A DNA stretch of 64,000 nucleotides from Sphingopyxis fribergensis. GTDB taxonomy: Bacteria; Pseudomonadota; Alphaproteobacteria; Sphingomonadales; Sphingomonadaceae. Location of the stretch: contig NZ_CP009122.1 in the NCBI RefSeq assembly GCF_000803645.1, forward strand, positions 1,898,501-1,962,500, written 5' to 3'. Positions 8,339-15,494 of this stretch are shown here, piece after piece (within the stretch, counting starts at the first letter, position 1; every line of letters starts with the position of its first letter). The position numbers and the translations under genes were made by a program. Under the pieces are notes generated by a model. It saw only the letters and a list, made by a program, of their open reading frames with translations, was not told where the DNA came from and made no database searches.

Positions 8339-9592
8339 ATGCCAGCACAACGTTATAGCTATACCGCCATCACGCTTCACTGGCTCATCGCGCTGCTGCT
8401 GGCATTCCAGATCGCGCTCGGCTGGGCCCTCGAGGGGAACAACAGCCCCGAATTGTTCGCGCGCTACCAGCTGCATAAATCGGTCGGCATCACGATCCTG
8501 CTGCTCAGCTTCGCGCGCCTTACCGCGCGCCTGTTCACATCGCGTCCACCCGCCTCCGACGGCCCCGCATGGACGCGCGCGCTCGCGAGCACGGTGCATT
8601 GGCTTTTCTATCTCGTGATGATCCTCGGGCCGATCACGGGATGGCTGCTCGTTTCGACCGCGCGCGTTCAGGTGCCGACGTTGCTCTACGGGATTATCCC
8701 CTGGCCGCACCTGCCCGTCGGCCGCAGCTGGCATGAACCGGCGGAGAGCATCCACGGCGCGATGGCGTGGCTCGCGATCGGATTGTTCGCGCTCCATATC
8801 GCGGGCGCGCTTCGTCACCAGTGGCTGCTCGGCAAGCCCGAACTGCAGCGAATGATCCCCTTTGCGCGCGGCAAGGCGGCGGGGGCCGCTATCGGCGCGC
8901 TGGCGCTCGTCGGGGTCGCCTTTGCCGCCGGTCAGACCATCTATCCCGAACGGACACGGCCCGCCGCGGAAAAAGTGCCGCCGCCGGTCGCCGTCACCCC
9001 GACCACGACTGCCGTCGCTCCCGTGAAAAAGGATGACGAGACGATCGCCATCGACGCGATCAAGGAAGTGCCCGATGATGCGGCCCAGCCACTCGCCGAC
9101 TGGACGGTCGCTTCCGGCGGGCGGCTCGGCTTCACCGCACGCTGGAATGGCGAGGCGGTCGACGGCCGCTTTGATCGCTGGCGCGCCGCCATCCGCTTCA
9201 GCCCCGACGAGCTCGCCAAATCGACCATTCGCGTTACGGTCGACCTCGCCTCGGCCGACACCGGCGACGGACAGCGCGACGATTCGCTGAAGAGCAGCGA
9301 TTTCTTCGATGCCGGCGCGCATCCAAGCGCGGTCTTTACCGCGCGTGACATCCGCCACCTCGGCGGGGAGAAATATGAAGCACGCGGCACGCTCGACCTG
9401 CGCGGTGCCAGCAACCCCGCGAGGATTCGCTTCACGCTGCGCATCGACGGCGACCGCGCGCGCGTGGCGGGAACCGCGCGCATCGACCGCACCGCCTTTG
9501 GCGTCGGACAGGGTGAGTGGGCCGCAACCGACGCGATTGCGGCGGGAGTGGACATTGCCTTTTCCTTTACCGCGACGCGCCCGGCGCCCTGA
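8339..9592 (+). CDS. Cytochrome b561 - YceI fusion protein
   Basis: A 417-residue two-domain protein. Residues about 1-185 form a diheme cytochrome b561 with four membrane helices and heme-ligand candidates His14 (TLHW), His46 (QLHKS), His87 (TVHW) and His139/His153. A further hydrophobic helix near 165-185 and a Pro/Thr-rich linker (about 190-235) lead to a periplasmic YceI lipocalin-like domain from about 245 to 415 (start near WTVASGGRLGF, end near AFSFTATRP). YceI domains bind isoprenoid lipids. Elsewhere yceI and b561 genes are adjacent, which makes the fusion sensible as a quinone-linked electron carrier, but the exact function is inference. It is convergent with the next gene, 4 bases apart. 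Confidence 0.9.
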   Translation: MPAQRYSYTAITLHWLIALLLAFQIALGWALEGNNSPELFARYQLHKSVGITILLLSFARLTARLFTSRPPASDGPAWTRALASTVHWLFYLVMILGPITGWLLVSTARVQVPTLLYGIIPWPHLPVGRSWHEPAESIHGAMAWLAIGLFALHIAGALRHQWLLGKPELQRMIPFARGKAAGAAIGALALVGVAFAAGQTIYPERTRPAAEKVPPPVAVTPTTTAVAPVKKDDETIAIDAIKEVPDDAAQPLADWTVASGGRLGFTARWNGEAVDGRFDRWRAAIRFSPDELAKSTIRVTVDLASADTGDGQRDDSLKSSDFFDAGAHPSAVFTARDIRHLGGEKYEARGTLDLRGASNPARIRFTLRIDGDRARVAGTARIDRTAFGVGQGEWAATDAIAAGVDIAFSFTATRPAP

Positions 9593-9596
9593 GCGG

Positions 9597-10190
9597 TCAG
9601 GATAAGGGGCGCATCATACCCCAGAAATGCGGGCCACCGGGCACGTCCCATTCGACCTGAGTAACGAAGCCCAGCCGCTCGTAAAGTGGCACATTCTCCG
9701 GCGTTGCGGTCTCCAGCCAGCACGGCAGCCTATCGCGATCCGCAACGGCGGTCTGCGCGCGGATGATCCGCCCGCCGTGACCCTTGCCCTGGTGCTCGCG
9801 GCGCACGCCGACATAGTGGAGATACCAGAACCGCCCCTTGGGCCGGTGCGCGTCGATGCTGCCCTGCACTTTCAGCCCGCGCGGCAGGGCGGTGCCGAAG
9901 GCCGCCACGAGCGGGACGACGGTGCGGAGGAATTCGAGCGTCCCGCTATGCGCCTGCCCTGGCGCGCGCCACAGCGAGGCGGCTTCGTCGCCCCCCGATC
10001 GCAGTGCCACGCCTGCGCTCATGTCGGCGGGAGCCAGCACATGAAACAGGCCGCAAAGCGCGCGCTGGCGGTGACCGTGATCAGGCAAGATCCACGACAG
10101 CGCGGGGTCGGTCTGAAATGCCTGTGCCAGCGTTTCGATGATCGCCGGCAAGTCGGCCCGCCCCGCTCGGTGAATAATAGTGTCGTTCAT
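9597..10190 (-). CDS. GNAT family N-acetyltransferase
   Basis: A 197-residue protein starting MNDTIIHRAGRADLP. The acetyl-CoA-binding signature is VGVRREHQGKGHGGRIIRA (Q/R-x-x-G-x-G/A type), preceded by WYLHY and followed by CWLETATPENVPLYERLGF, the usual end of the fold. The acceptor substrate is not predictable. I chose the ATG at 10190 because a strong GCAGGAGGAGCG ribosome-binding site lies directly upstream; longer frames upstream are out-of-gene extensions over the btaB end. It is transcribed in the same direction as btaA-btaB and starts 47 bases past the btaB stop, so it may be the last gene of that unit. Confidence 0.85.
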   Translation of the reverse strand: MNDTIIHRAGRADLPAIIETLAQAFQTDPALSWILPDHGHRQRALCGLFHVLAPADMSAGVALRSGGDEAASLWRAPGQAHSGTLEFLRTVVPLVAAFGTALPRGLKVQGSIDAHRPKGRFWYLHYVGVRREHQGKGHGGRIIRAQTAVADRDRLPCWLETATPENVPLYERLGFVTQVEWDVPGGPHFWGMMRPLS

Positions 10191-10237
10191 CGCTCCTCCT
10201 GCACCGAGAGGAGCAGGTGGTGCCGCGCTTGGCAAGG

Positions 10238-10897
10238 CTAACGCGGGCGTTTGTCGAGCCGCAGCGCCCAGGCATAGCCGCGATAGAGCCGCGTCACTGC
10301 GAGCCGTGCGCCGACGTCGTTCGCGGCCTCGCGCGCGGCTTCGACCAGCAGCGCGCGCGGCTCGACCTGAAAGCGCGCGAGCCACGCGAACAGCGCGCCG
10401 CGGAACCACTCGGGCATATCTTCCTGCTGCCCGAAATCGACGATATGCAGCGACCCATAAACCGACAAGTGGCGCACCGCTTCGCGGATCGCGCGTTGCC
10501 AGTCGGGGATCATCGACAGCGTATAGCTTTGGAAGATTCGGTCAAAGCTATTGACGCGAAACAGAGCGTTAGGGTCGAAACGCGTTGCATCTCCGCGCGC
10601 GACCGTCACGCGCCGATTCAGCCCGGCGCGGGCGATGGCGGTGCGTGCCGATTTCAGCATCTCTTCCGAAATATCGATCCCATGGAAATGCGCGCCGGGC
10701 CAGCAGCGCGCGGCGGCGATCAGGTTGCGCCCGGTGCCGCAGCCGATTTCTAGCACATGGCCGCCGACCGGCGGCGTCAGTTCGTCGATCAGTCGGTCGC
10801 GACCGAGCAGATAATATTTGCGCGTCAGGTCGTAGATATGTCGCTGACCGCGATAGACGTCGTCCATGCGTTCGGCGTGCCCCTCCCACCCGGTCAT
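10238..10897 (-). CDS. btaB: S-adenosylmethionine-dependent N-methyltransferase BtaB
   Basis: Class I SAM methyltransferase of 219 residues. Motif I is VLEIGCGTG (48-56), followed by the GIDIS acidic loop and RGDATRF. In known btaAB pairs, BtaB methylates diacylglyceryl-homoserine three times to make the betaine lipid DGTS. The assignment rests on its position directly downstream of btaA (3-base gap) and on its length and N-terminal pattern (RMDDVYRGQRHIYDLTRKYYLLGRD), which fits BtaB rather than a generic methyltransferase. It probably acts at the inner face of the cytoplasmic membrane. Confidence 0.85.
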   Translation of the reverse strand: MTGWEGHAERMDDVYRGQRHIYDLTRKYYLLGRDRLIDELTPPVGGHVLEIGCGTGRNLIAAARCWPGAHFHGIDISEEMLKSARTAIARAGLNRRVTVARGDATRFDPNALFRVNSFDRIFQSYTLSMIPDWQRAIREAVRHLSVYGSLHIVDFGQQEDMPEWFRGALFAWLARFQVEPRALLVEAAREAANDVGARLAVTRLYRGYAWALRLDKRPR

Positions 10898-10900
10898 CGA

Positions 10901-12118
10901 TCAGTCTTTCAAGATATAGAGATGGACCCCGCCATAAATCGCCGACCGGTCGCGCCGCGTGTAATCGAGCGAGTCCGCCGCGCGATAATCCCAGCGTTTC
11001 AGGAGGTCATCGGAAAGGCGGCCCGGCAGCAGGCTCGGTTCGGCAGCGGTTCGGAACAGGACACGCGCGCCGGGACGTGCGGTGCGCGTGACCTCGCTCC
11101 ACAACGCGGTCAATTGCGCGTCACTCATCCAGTCCTGCGCATCGAGGAAGATATAGCGATCAAAACTTGCGGCATCGGCGGCAGCGAGCATGTCGGTCAT
11201 GTTCGCGTGGAGCATCGTCACCCGCTCGGCGCGCGCCCGAACGGCGTCGTAATTGTCGGCCTGGAGATAGGGCGGCAGCGACGCCGCGGCACCCTTGCCA
11301 TAGCCGCGCCCGAACGCCTGCCATGCGAAATAATTATCCTCGAGCGGGAAGTCGCAAGTCAGCTTTGCGAGTCGGGCACGCAGCACGTCGGCCATCGGCT
11401 TGCCGTCCGCCAGTGCGTCATATTGCGCGGGCGGGATGCCCAGTCCGAAGAGCGACGAACGCTGGTCGGTGATCCAGCGAATGAACTTCCGGTCAAAGAA
11501 GGGCGCGAATTTCGCCTCGAAGATTGCCCGCTGTTCCTCGATGGTTTTCGCCGCGAGGAACTCGCGCGGATCGATGCGGTGAATGCGCGCGACAAGGTGG
11601 GCGAGCCCGATGAAGCTGCCAAGCAGTCCGCGCTTGTAGAGTCCGTGCGCAAAGCCGTTGATCCGGCGACGGCCGATAAGGTCGCGGCCTTCCCAATAAC
11701 GTCGGCTCGTCTCGTCGAGATGCGGGCGAACGAAGGCGCGATAATCGGCAATGTTCGCTTCATTGTCGGCATCGGCGAAAAAGCGGTGCAAGCTGCCGTG
11801 ATCGGGCAGCCGCTGGATCGCCACGCGCTTGAGGTTGTTCAGCGCGACATGCGCCGTGTTGAGGTCGACCGCGATGATCTCGGCGGGGTCAGCCGTCAGA
11901 TAGGAAAAGACATTGCAGCCACCGCTCGCGATCGTCGCGATTCGGTTGCCCGGTTTTATCGCCAGGGCCTCCATGTCGACAACGGGATCTTCCCAGATCT
12001 GGGCATAAACAAGACCTTTGAAGGCCAGCGCAAAGGCGCGGTCGAGCAGGCGCTGCTTCTGTTCGCCGTCCTCGCGAACGACGGCGGCGGCGATCTTGCG
12101 ATTAGGTAGGCTTGCCAT
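10901..12118 (-). CDS. btaA: S-adenosylmethionine:diacylglycerol 3-amino-3-carboxypropyltransferase BtaA
   Basis: The 405-residue DUF3419 protein transfers the 3-amino-3-carboxypropyl group of SAM to diacylglycerol, the first step of DGTS betaine-lipid synthesis. The diagnostic features are the N-terminal LVYAQIWEDPVVDMEAL, the SAM-binding-like TIASGGCNVFSYL with AVDLNTAHVAL, the central EDNYFAWQAFGRGY, and the C-terminal SAIYGGVHLYILKD. Betaine lipids replace phospholipids under phosphate limitation in several alphaproteobacteria. Its 120-base upstream region has Pho-box-like heptamers and an RBS-overlapping hairpin, annotated separately. ATG 12118 is followed by MASLPNRKI. Confidence 0.92.
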   Translation of the reverse strand: MASLPNRKIAAAVVREDGEQKQRLLDRAFALAFKGLVYAQIWEDPVVDMEALAIKPGNRIATIASGGCNVFSYLTADPAEIIAVDLNTAHVALNNLKRVAIQRLPDHGSLHRFFADADNEANIADYRAFVRPHLDETSRRYWEGRDLIGRRRINGFAHGLYKRGLLGSFIGLAHLVARIHRIDPREFLAAKTIEEQRAIFEAKFAPFFDRKFIRWITDQRSSLFGLGIPPAQYDALADGKPMADVLRARLAKLTCDFPLEDNYFAWQAFGRGYGKGAAASLPPYLQADNYDAVRARAERVTMLHANMTDMLAAADAASFDRYIFLDAQDWMSDAQLTALWSEVTRTARPGARVLFRTAAEPSLLPGRLSDDLLKRWDYRAADSLDYTRRDRSAIYGGVHLYILKD

Positions 12119-12129
12119 GCGAACGGGTT

Positions 12130-12150
12130 CCCCGGAATGTTGATCCGGGG
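12130..12150 (-). promoter_or_regulatory. Hairpin overlapping the btaA ribosome-binding region
   Basis: On the coding (reverse) strand CCCCGGA-N7-TCCGGGG forms a perfect seven-base stem, and its 3' arm contains the GGGG of the only Shine-Dalgarno-like stretch before the btaA ATG (GGGGAA, about nine bases upstream). Folding would hide the ribosome-binding site. Whether this regulates btaA is inference. Confidence 0.35.
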
Positions 12151-12191
12151 CCGCCCATGACAGGCTTTCATGCCATTCCCGTGCCGGTTCG

Positions 12192-12209
12192 ATGACAGTC
12201 CGGCGACAA
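12192..12209 (-). promoter_or_regulatory. Candidate PhoB box upstream of btaA
   Basis: Read toward btaA the sequence is TTGTCGC-CGGA-CTGTCAT, two heptamers at 11-base spacing compared with the Pho box CTGTCAT-N4-CTGTCA(T/C). One heptamer is perfect and the other matches at four to five positions. A second exact CTGTCAT lies nearer the gene at 12157-12163. The weaker half also forms part of the hairpin at 12200-12231, which lowers confidence. Confidence 0.3.
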
Positions 12210-12231
12210 CATCAAAAACATGTGTCGCCGG
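12200..12231 (-). terminator. Stem-loop after the small lipoprotein gene
   Basis: A perfect nine-base inverted repeat CCGGCGACA / TGTCGCCGG with a 14-base loop lies 8 bases past the lipoprotein stop. On the reverse strand the loop contains TTTTT but no T-run follows the stem, so it is a hairpin-type 3' end rather than a classic intrinsic terminator. Confidence 0.45.
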
Positions 12232-12238
12232 AGTGGCT

Positions 12239-12691
12239 TCAGTCGCGGCAATAGCCCTCGCCTTCCTTGACGATCAGGCATTCCTTCTTGCCGGCGAGGT
12301 ATTTGAGGCCGGTTTCGTCGCCGTTTCCGCGGCGCAGGCTCAGTTCTTCGGTGCCGCGCTTGAACTTGATGCCATGTTCGCTGTCTTCGCCGTCATAAGT
12401 CCCCTTGGTGTCGAGGTCCGACTGCATCTCGAGCTTATATTTGCCGGGCTCGCCTGGCGTGATCGTGGCGTACATGCCCTCAACCCCGGTCCATTTGCCT
12501 GCCCAGCTTGCGAAGCGGTGCGGCGCGGTTGCGGGATCGGTCGCCTCGGCGCCTTCGGGCGGCATAGTCTCGACCGGAACCTCGGTCGTCGTTGCATCGG
12601 TCGGCGTCGGTGCGGGCGCCTCGGCCTTTTCGCAGCCTGCCAGCAGCACCAGCGCCGCGGCGCTCGCCAAAATTACACTCTTCTGCATCAT
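12239..12691 (-). CDS. Small lipoprotein of unknown function
   Basis: A 150-residue protein with a lipoprotein signal peptide: MMQKSVILASAAALVLLAGC, lipobox LLAGC with the acylated Cys at residue 20. A Pro/Thr/Glu-rich linker (about 22-55) follows, then a compact domain starting FASWAGKWTGVEGMYATI and containing two C-terminal cysteines (KKECLIV, GYCRD) that may form a disulfide. The WAGKW-x-G-V-E-G pattern is lipocalin-like, but I do not recognise a characterised family. Two adjacent ATGs follow GGAGAAGC. It is expected in the periplasm, anchored to a membrane. Confidence 0.8.
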   Translation of the reverse strand: MMQKSVILASAAALVLLAGCEKAEAPAPTPTDATTTEVPVETMPPEGAEATDPATAPHRFASWAGKWTGVEGMYATITPGEPGKYKLEMQSDLDTKGTYDGEDSEHGIKFKRGTEELSLRRGNGDETGLKYLAGKKECLIVKEGEGYCRD

Positions 12692-12741
12692 GCTTCTCCT
12701 TCCCCGTCCAAACGCATGCCGGCGGATAAGTTTCCGCCAGC

Positions 12742-13731
12742 CTATTCGGTGATAATCTCCGCGAATTTCAACGGATCGACATTGCCGCCCGACAGGGTGA
12801 CGAGCGTCGCGTCGGTCAACGGCACCTTACCCGCCAGCACCGCGGCGAGCGCCGCCGCGCCGCCGGGCTCGACGACGAGGTGCAATTTCTCGAACACCGT
12901 GCGCATAGCGTGGCGTACCTCGCTGCGCGTCACGACGACACCGCGCACCCCGCGCGCCTGCAACACCGCAAAGTTGATCGGCCAGGTTTCGGGGGTCTGA
13001 AGCGCGTCGCACTCGGTGGGATAAGCCATGTCCTCGACTGACAGGATTTCGCCGGCGGCAAGGCTGCGCGTCACATCGTCCCAGCCCTCGGGCTCGACCG
13101 CGACGATCTCGGCATCGGGCAGCGCAAGCGCGAGGCCCGCCGAAAGACCGCCGCCGCCGCAGCAAGCCACGACCTTATCGGGACCGGCAATCCCGCGCGC
13201 CATCATCTGCGCCTTTGCTTCGGTCCCGGCGCTTCCCTGCCCCTCGATGATCCACGGATCGCCATAGGCATGGACGAGCGTCCCGCCGCGTTCTTCGAGT
13301 AATTTGGCCGCGACCGAATCACGCGATTCGGTGACGCGGTCGTAGAGTACGACCTCGGCGCCCAGCCCGCGCGTCGCCGCCAGCTTCATCGCCGGCGCGT
13401 TGCTCGGCATCACGATCGTCGCCTTGATCCCCAGCCGTTTCGCCGCCCAGGCGACGCCCTGCGCATGATTGCCGCTGGACACGCCGACGACGCCTTCGTT
13501 CGCCTGTTCGGGGCTCAGGTCGGTCAGGCGGTGCCACGCGCCGCGAATCTTGAACGCGCCGACGGGCTGCAGGCACTCGGCTTTGCACCAGATTGTCCGG
13601 CCCTCGATTTCGAGCGGCAGCAGCGGGGTTTGCGGCAGCAATGCAGCGACTTTCGCCGCCGCGCGTTCGACCCCTGCGAGCGTGGGTGCACGGCGCGGGT
13701 CGATCAGGGCTTCGGGGCTTTGCTGTGTCAT
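12742..13731 (-). CDS. Threonine/serine dehydratase (fold-type II PLP enzyme)
   Basis: Deaminates threonine (or serine) to the 2-oxo acid. At 329 residues it lacks the C-terminal ACT regulatory domain of biosynthetic IlvA, so it is of the short catabolic or serine-racemase-like type. The PLP lysine is Lys61 in VGAFKIRG; GVSSGNHAQGVAWAA is the substrate/PLP loop, CCGGGGLSAG the phosphate-binding glycine loop, and LSGGNVD near the end holds the residue contacting the pyridine nitrogen. It is divergent from the polyamine gene that begins at 13797. Serine racemase activity cannot be excluded. Confidence 0.85.
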   Translation of the reverse strand: MTQQSPEALIDPRRAPTLAGVERAAAKVAALLPQTPLLPLEIEGRTIWCKAECLQPVGAFKIRGAWHRLTDLSPEQANEGVVGVSSGNHAQGVAWAAKRLGIKATIVMPSNAPAMKLAATRGLGAEVVLYDRVTESRDSVAAKLLEERGGTLVHAYGDPWIIEGQGSAGTEAKAQMMARGIAGPDKVVACCGGGGLSAGLALALPDAEIVAVEPEGWDDVTRSLAAGEILSVEDMAYPTECDALQTPETWPINFAVLQARGVRGVVVTRSEVRHAMRTVFEKLHLVVEPGGAAALAAVLAGKVPLTDATLVTLSGGNVDPLKFAEIITE

Positions 13732-13796
13732 CGCTTCGTCCTATAGGGCCGGGCATACAAGACAAGCCGCATAGCTAGGCGCAGGAGATTTTTCAC

Positions 13797-15005
13797 ATGA
13801 GCAAGGTTCTGGTGATCGGCGCAGGCGGCGTCGGTTCGGTCGCGGTGCACAAGATGGCGATGAACCCCGATGTTTTTCCCGACATCACGCTGGCCAGCCG
13901 CCGCAAGTTTAAGTGCGACGCGATTGCCGACTCGGTGAAGCAACGCACCGGCGTCACGATCCAGACCGCCGAAGTCGATGCCGACCATATCGATGCGACC
14001 GCGGCGCTGATCCGCCAGATCGGCGCAACGCATGTGGTAAACCTCGCGCTCCCCTATCAGGACCTCACGATCATGGAGGCGTGCCTGTCGACCGGCGCGC
14101 ATTATCTCGACACCGCCAACTATGAACCGCGCGACGAGGCAAAGTTCGAATATCATTGGCAGTGGGCGTATCAGGACCGCTTCAAGGACGCCGGCCTGAT
14201 GGCCTTGCTCGGCTCGGGCTTCGATCCGGGCGTGACGAGCGTGTTCACGACCTGGCTCAAGAAGCATCATTTCGACCGCATCGACACGCTCGACATTCTC
14301 GATTGCAACGGCGGCGATCATGGCCAGCATTTCGCGACCAACTTCAATCCGGAGATCAATATCCGCGAAGTGACCGCGGTCGCGCGTCACTGGGAAAATG
14401 GCGACTGGGTCGAAACCCCGCCGATGTCGGTGAAGCAGAAATTCGACTTCGAAGCCGTGGGCGAGAAGACGATGTACCTCATGTATCATGAGGAAATCGA
14501 AAGCCTCAAAACCCACTTGCCCGAAATCCAGCGCATCCGTTTCTGGATGACCTTTGGCGAAGCCTATATCACCCACCTGACCGTGCTGCAGAATGTCGGC
14601 ATGACGCGCATCGACCCCGTGATTTACGAAGGCCGCGAGATCGTCCCGCTGCAGTTCCTGAAGGCCGTGCTCCCCGAACCGTCGAGCCTCGGCGAGACGA
14701 CGAAGGGCAAGACCAACATCGGCGTCATCGCGACCGGCCTGGGCAAGGACGGCAAGGAAAAGACTCTCTATCTCTACAATATCTGCGACCACGAGGACGC
14801 CTATGCCGAGACCGGCAATCAGGCGGTGAGCTATACCACCGGCGTTCCCGCGATGATCGGCGCGGCGATGATGGTCACGGGCACGTGGAGCGGCGACGGG
14901 GTGTTCAACATGGAACAGATGGATCCCGACCCCTTCATGGAGATGCTGAACAAGCATGGCCTGCCGTGGCAGGTGAAGGAATTGGACGGTCCGCTCGATT
15001 TCTGA
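13797..15005 (+). CDS. Carboxy(nor)spermidine dehydrogenase (saccharopine dehydrogenase family)
   Basis: NAD(P)-dependent enzyme of 402 residues that condenses aspartate-beta-semialdehyde with putrescine (or diaminopropane) to carboxyspermidine (or carboxynorspermidine). The Rossmann motif is VLVIGAGGVGS at 4-14, and the family pattern HYLDTANYEPRDE and LLGSGFDPGVTSVF is clear. The related saccharopine dehydrogenase reaction of lysine metabolism is the main alternative. The polyamine role is favoured because the matching decarboxylase (nspC) lies 490 bases downstream on the same strand and an ornithine decarboxylase follows at 19.4 kb. Confidence 0.88.
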   Translation: MSKVLVIGAGGVGSVAVHKMAMNPDVFPDITLASRRKFKCDAIADSVKQRTGVTIQTAEVDADHIDATAALIRQIGATHVVNLALPYQDLTIMEACLSTGAHYLDTANYEPRDEAKFEYHWQWAYQDRFKDAGLMALLGSGFDPGVTSVFTTWLKKHHFDRIDTLDILDCNGGDHGQHFATNFNPEINIREVTAVARHWENGDWVETPPMSVKQKFDFEAVGEKTMYLMYHEEIESLKTHLPEIQRIRFWMTFGEAYITHLTVLQNVGMTRIDPVIYEGREIVPLQFLKAVLPEPSSLGETTKGKTNIGVIATGLGKDGKEKTLYLYNICDHEDAYAETGNQAVSYTTGVPAMIGAAMMVTGTWSGDGVFNMEQMDPDPFMEMLNKHGLPWQVKELDGPLDF

Positions 15006-15022
15006 CGCCAGTGAAGTCCATT

Positions 15023-15048
15023 CCGACCTGTCCGTTGAGACAGGTCGG
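15023..15048 (+). terminator. Stem-loop after carboxyspermidine dehydrogenase
   Basis: CCGACCTGTC-CGTTGA-GACAGGTCGG is a perfect ten-base stem with a six-base loop, 18 bases past the stop. Only a weak T-stretch (ATCTTT) follows, so termination may be partial. Confidence 0.55.
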
Positions 15049-15088
15049 GCCATCTTTGAGAGGAGCTTGTGCGGCGTCCGGGTTCGGC

Positions 15089-15107
15089 GCAAAGCGTGAC
15101 GCTTTGC
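15089..15107 (+). promoter_or_regulatory. Short hairpin upstream of the small membrane protein gene
   Basis: GCAAAGCG-TGA-CGCTTTGC is a perfect eight-base stem with a three-base loop, ending 19 bases before the next ATG. It could be a leader structure or the 3' border of the preceding hairpin region. Confidence 0.35.
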
Positions 15108-15126
15108 CGCTTACGAAAGACCCCAA

Positions 15127-15477
15127 ATGACCGCCTATCTCGCGCCGATTGGCCTGCTGTTCGTATCGAACATCTTCATGACCTTTGCCTGGTATGGACA
15201 GCTCGGCGCGGTGTCACGCCCGATCTGGCTTGCGGTGCTGATCGCGTGGGGAATCGCCTTTTTCGAATATTGCCTCGTCATCCCCGCAAACCGCATCGGC
15301 TACGGCGTTTACAGCGCCGCCGAACTCAAGACCTTGCAAGAAGTCATAACCCTGATCATATTCGCCGGGTTCGCGGTCTTCTGGCTCGGTGAGAAGCTGA
15401 CCTTGAACCATCTCGTCGGCTTCGGTCTGATTGCGGCGGGGGCGTTCTTCATCTTCAAGGGACCAATTGCGGTCTGA
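15127..15477 (+). CDS. DMT-superfamily small membrane protein (DUF486)
   Basis: A 116-residue protein with four hydrophobic segments (GLLFVSNIFMTFAWYG; LAVLIAWGIAFFEYCLV; LIIFAGFAVFWLG; GFGLIAAGAFFIFKG). The internal pattern MTFAWYGQL and EYCLVIPANRIGYG is that of the DUF486 family. Four-helix DMT proteins usually work as dimers in export of small molecules; no substrate is known. It sits between the carboxyspermidine dehydrogenase and decarboxylase genes, 17 bases before the latter, so a polyamine-linked role is possible but unproven. Confidence 0.88.
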   Translation: MTAYLAPIGLLFVSNIFMTFAWYGQLGAVSRPIWLAVLIAWGIAFFEYCLVIPANRIGYGVYSAAELKTLQEVITLIIFAGFAVFWLGEKLTLNHLVGFGLIAAGAFFIFKGPIAV

Positions 15478-15494
15478 CAGGAATATACAGCGAC

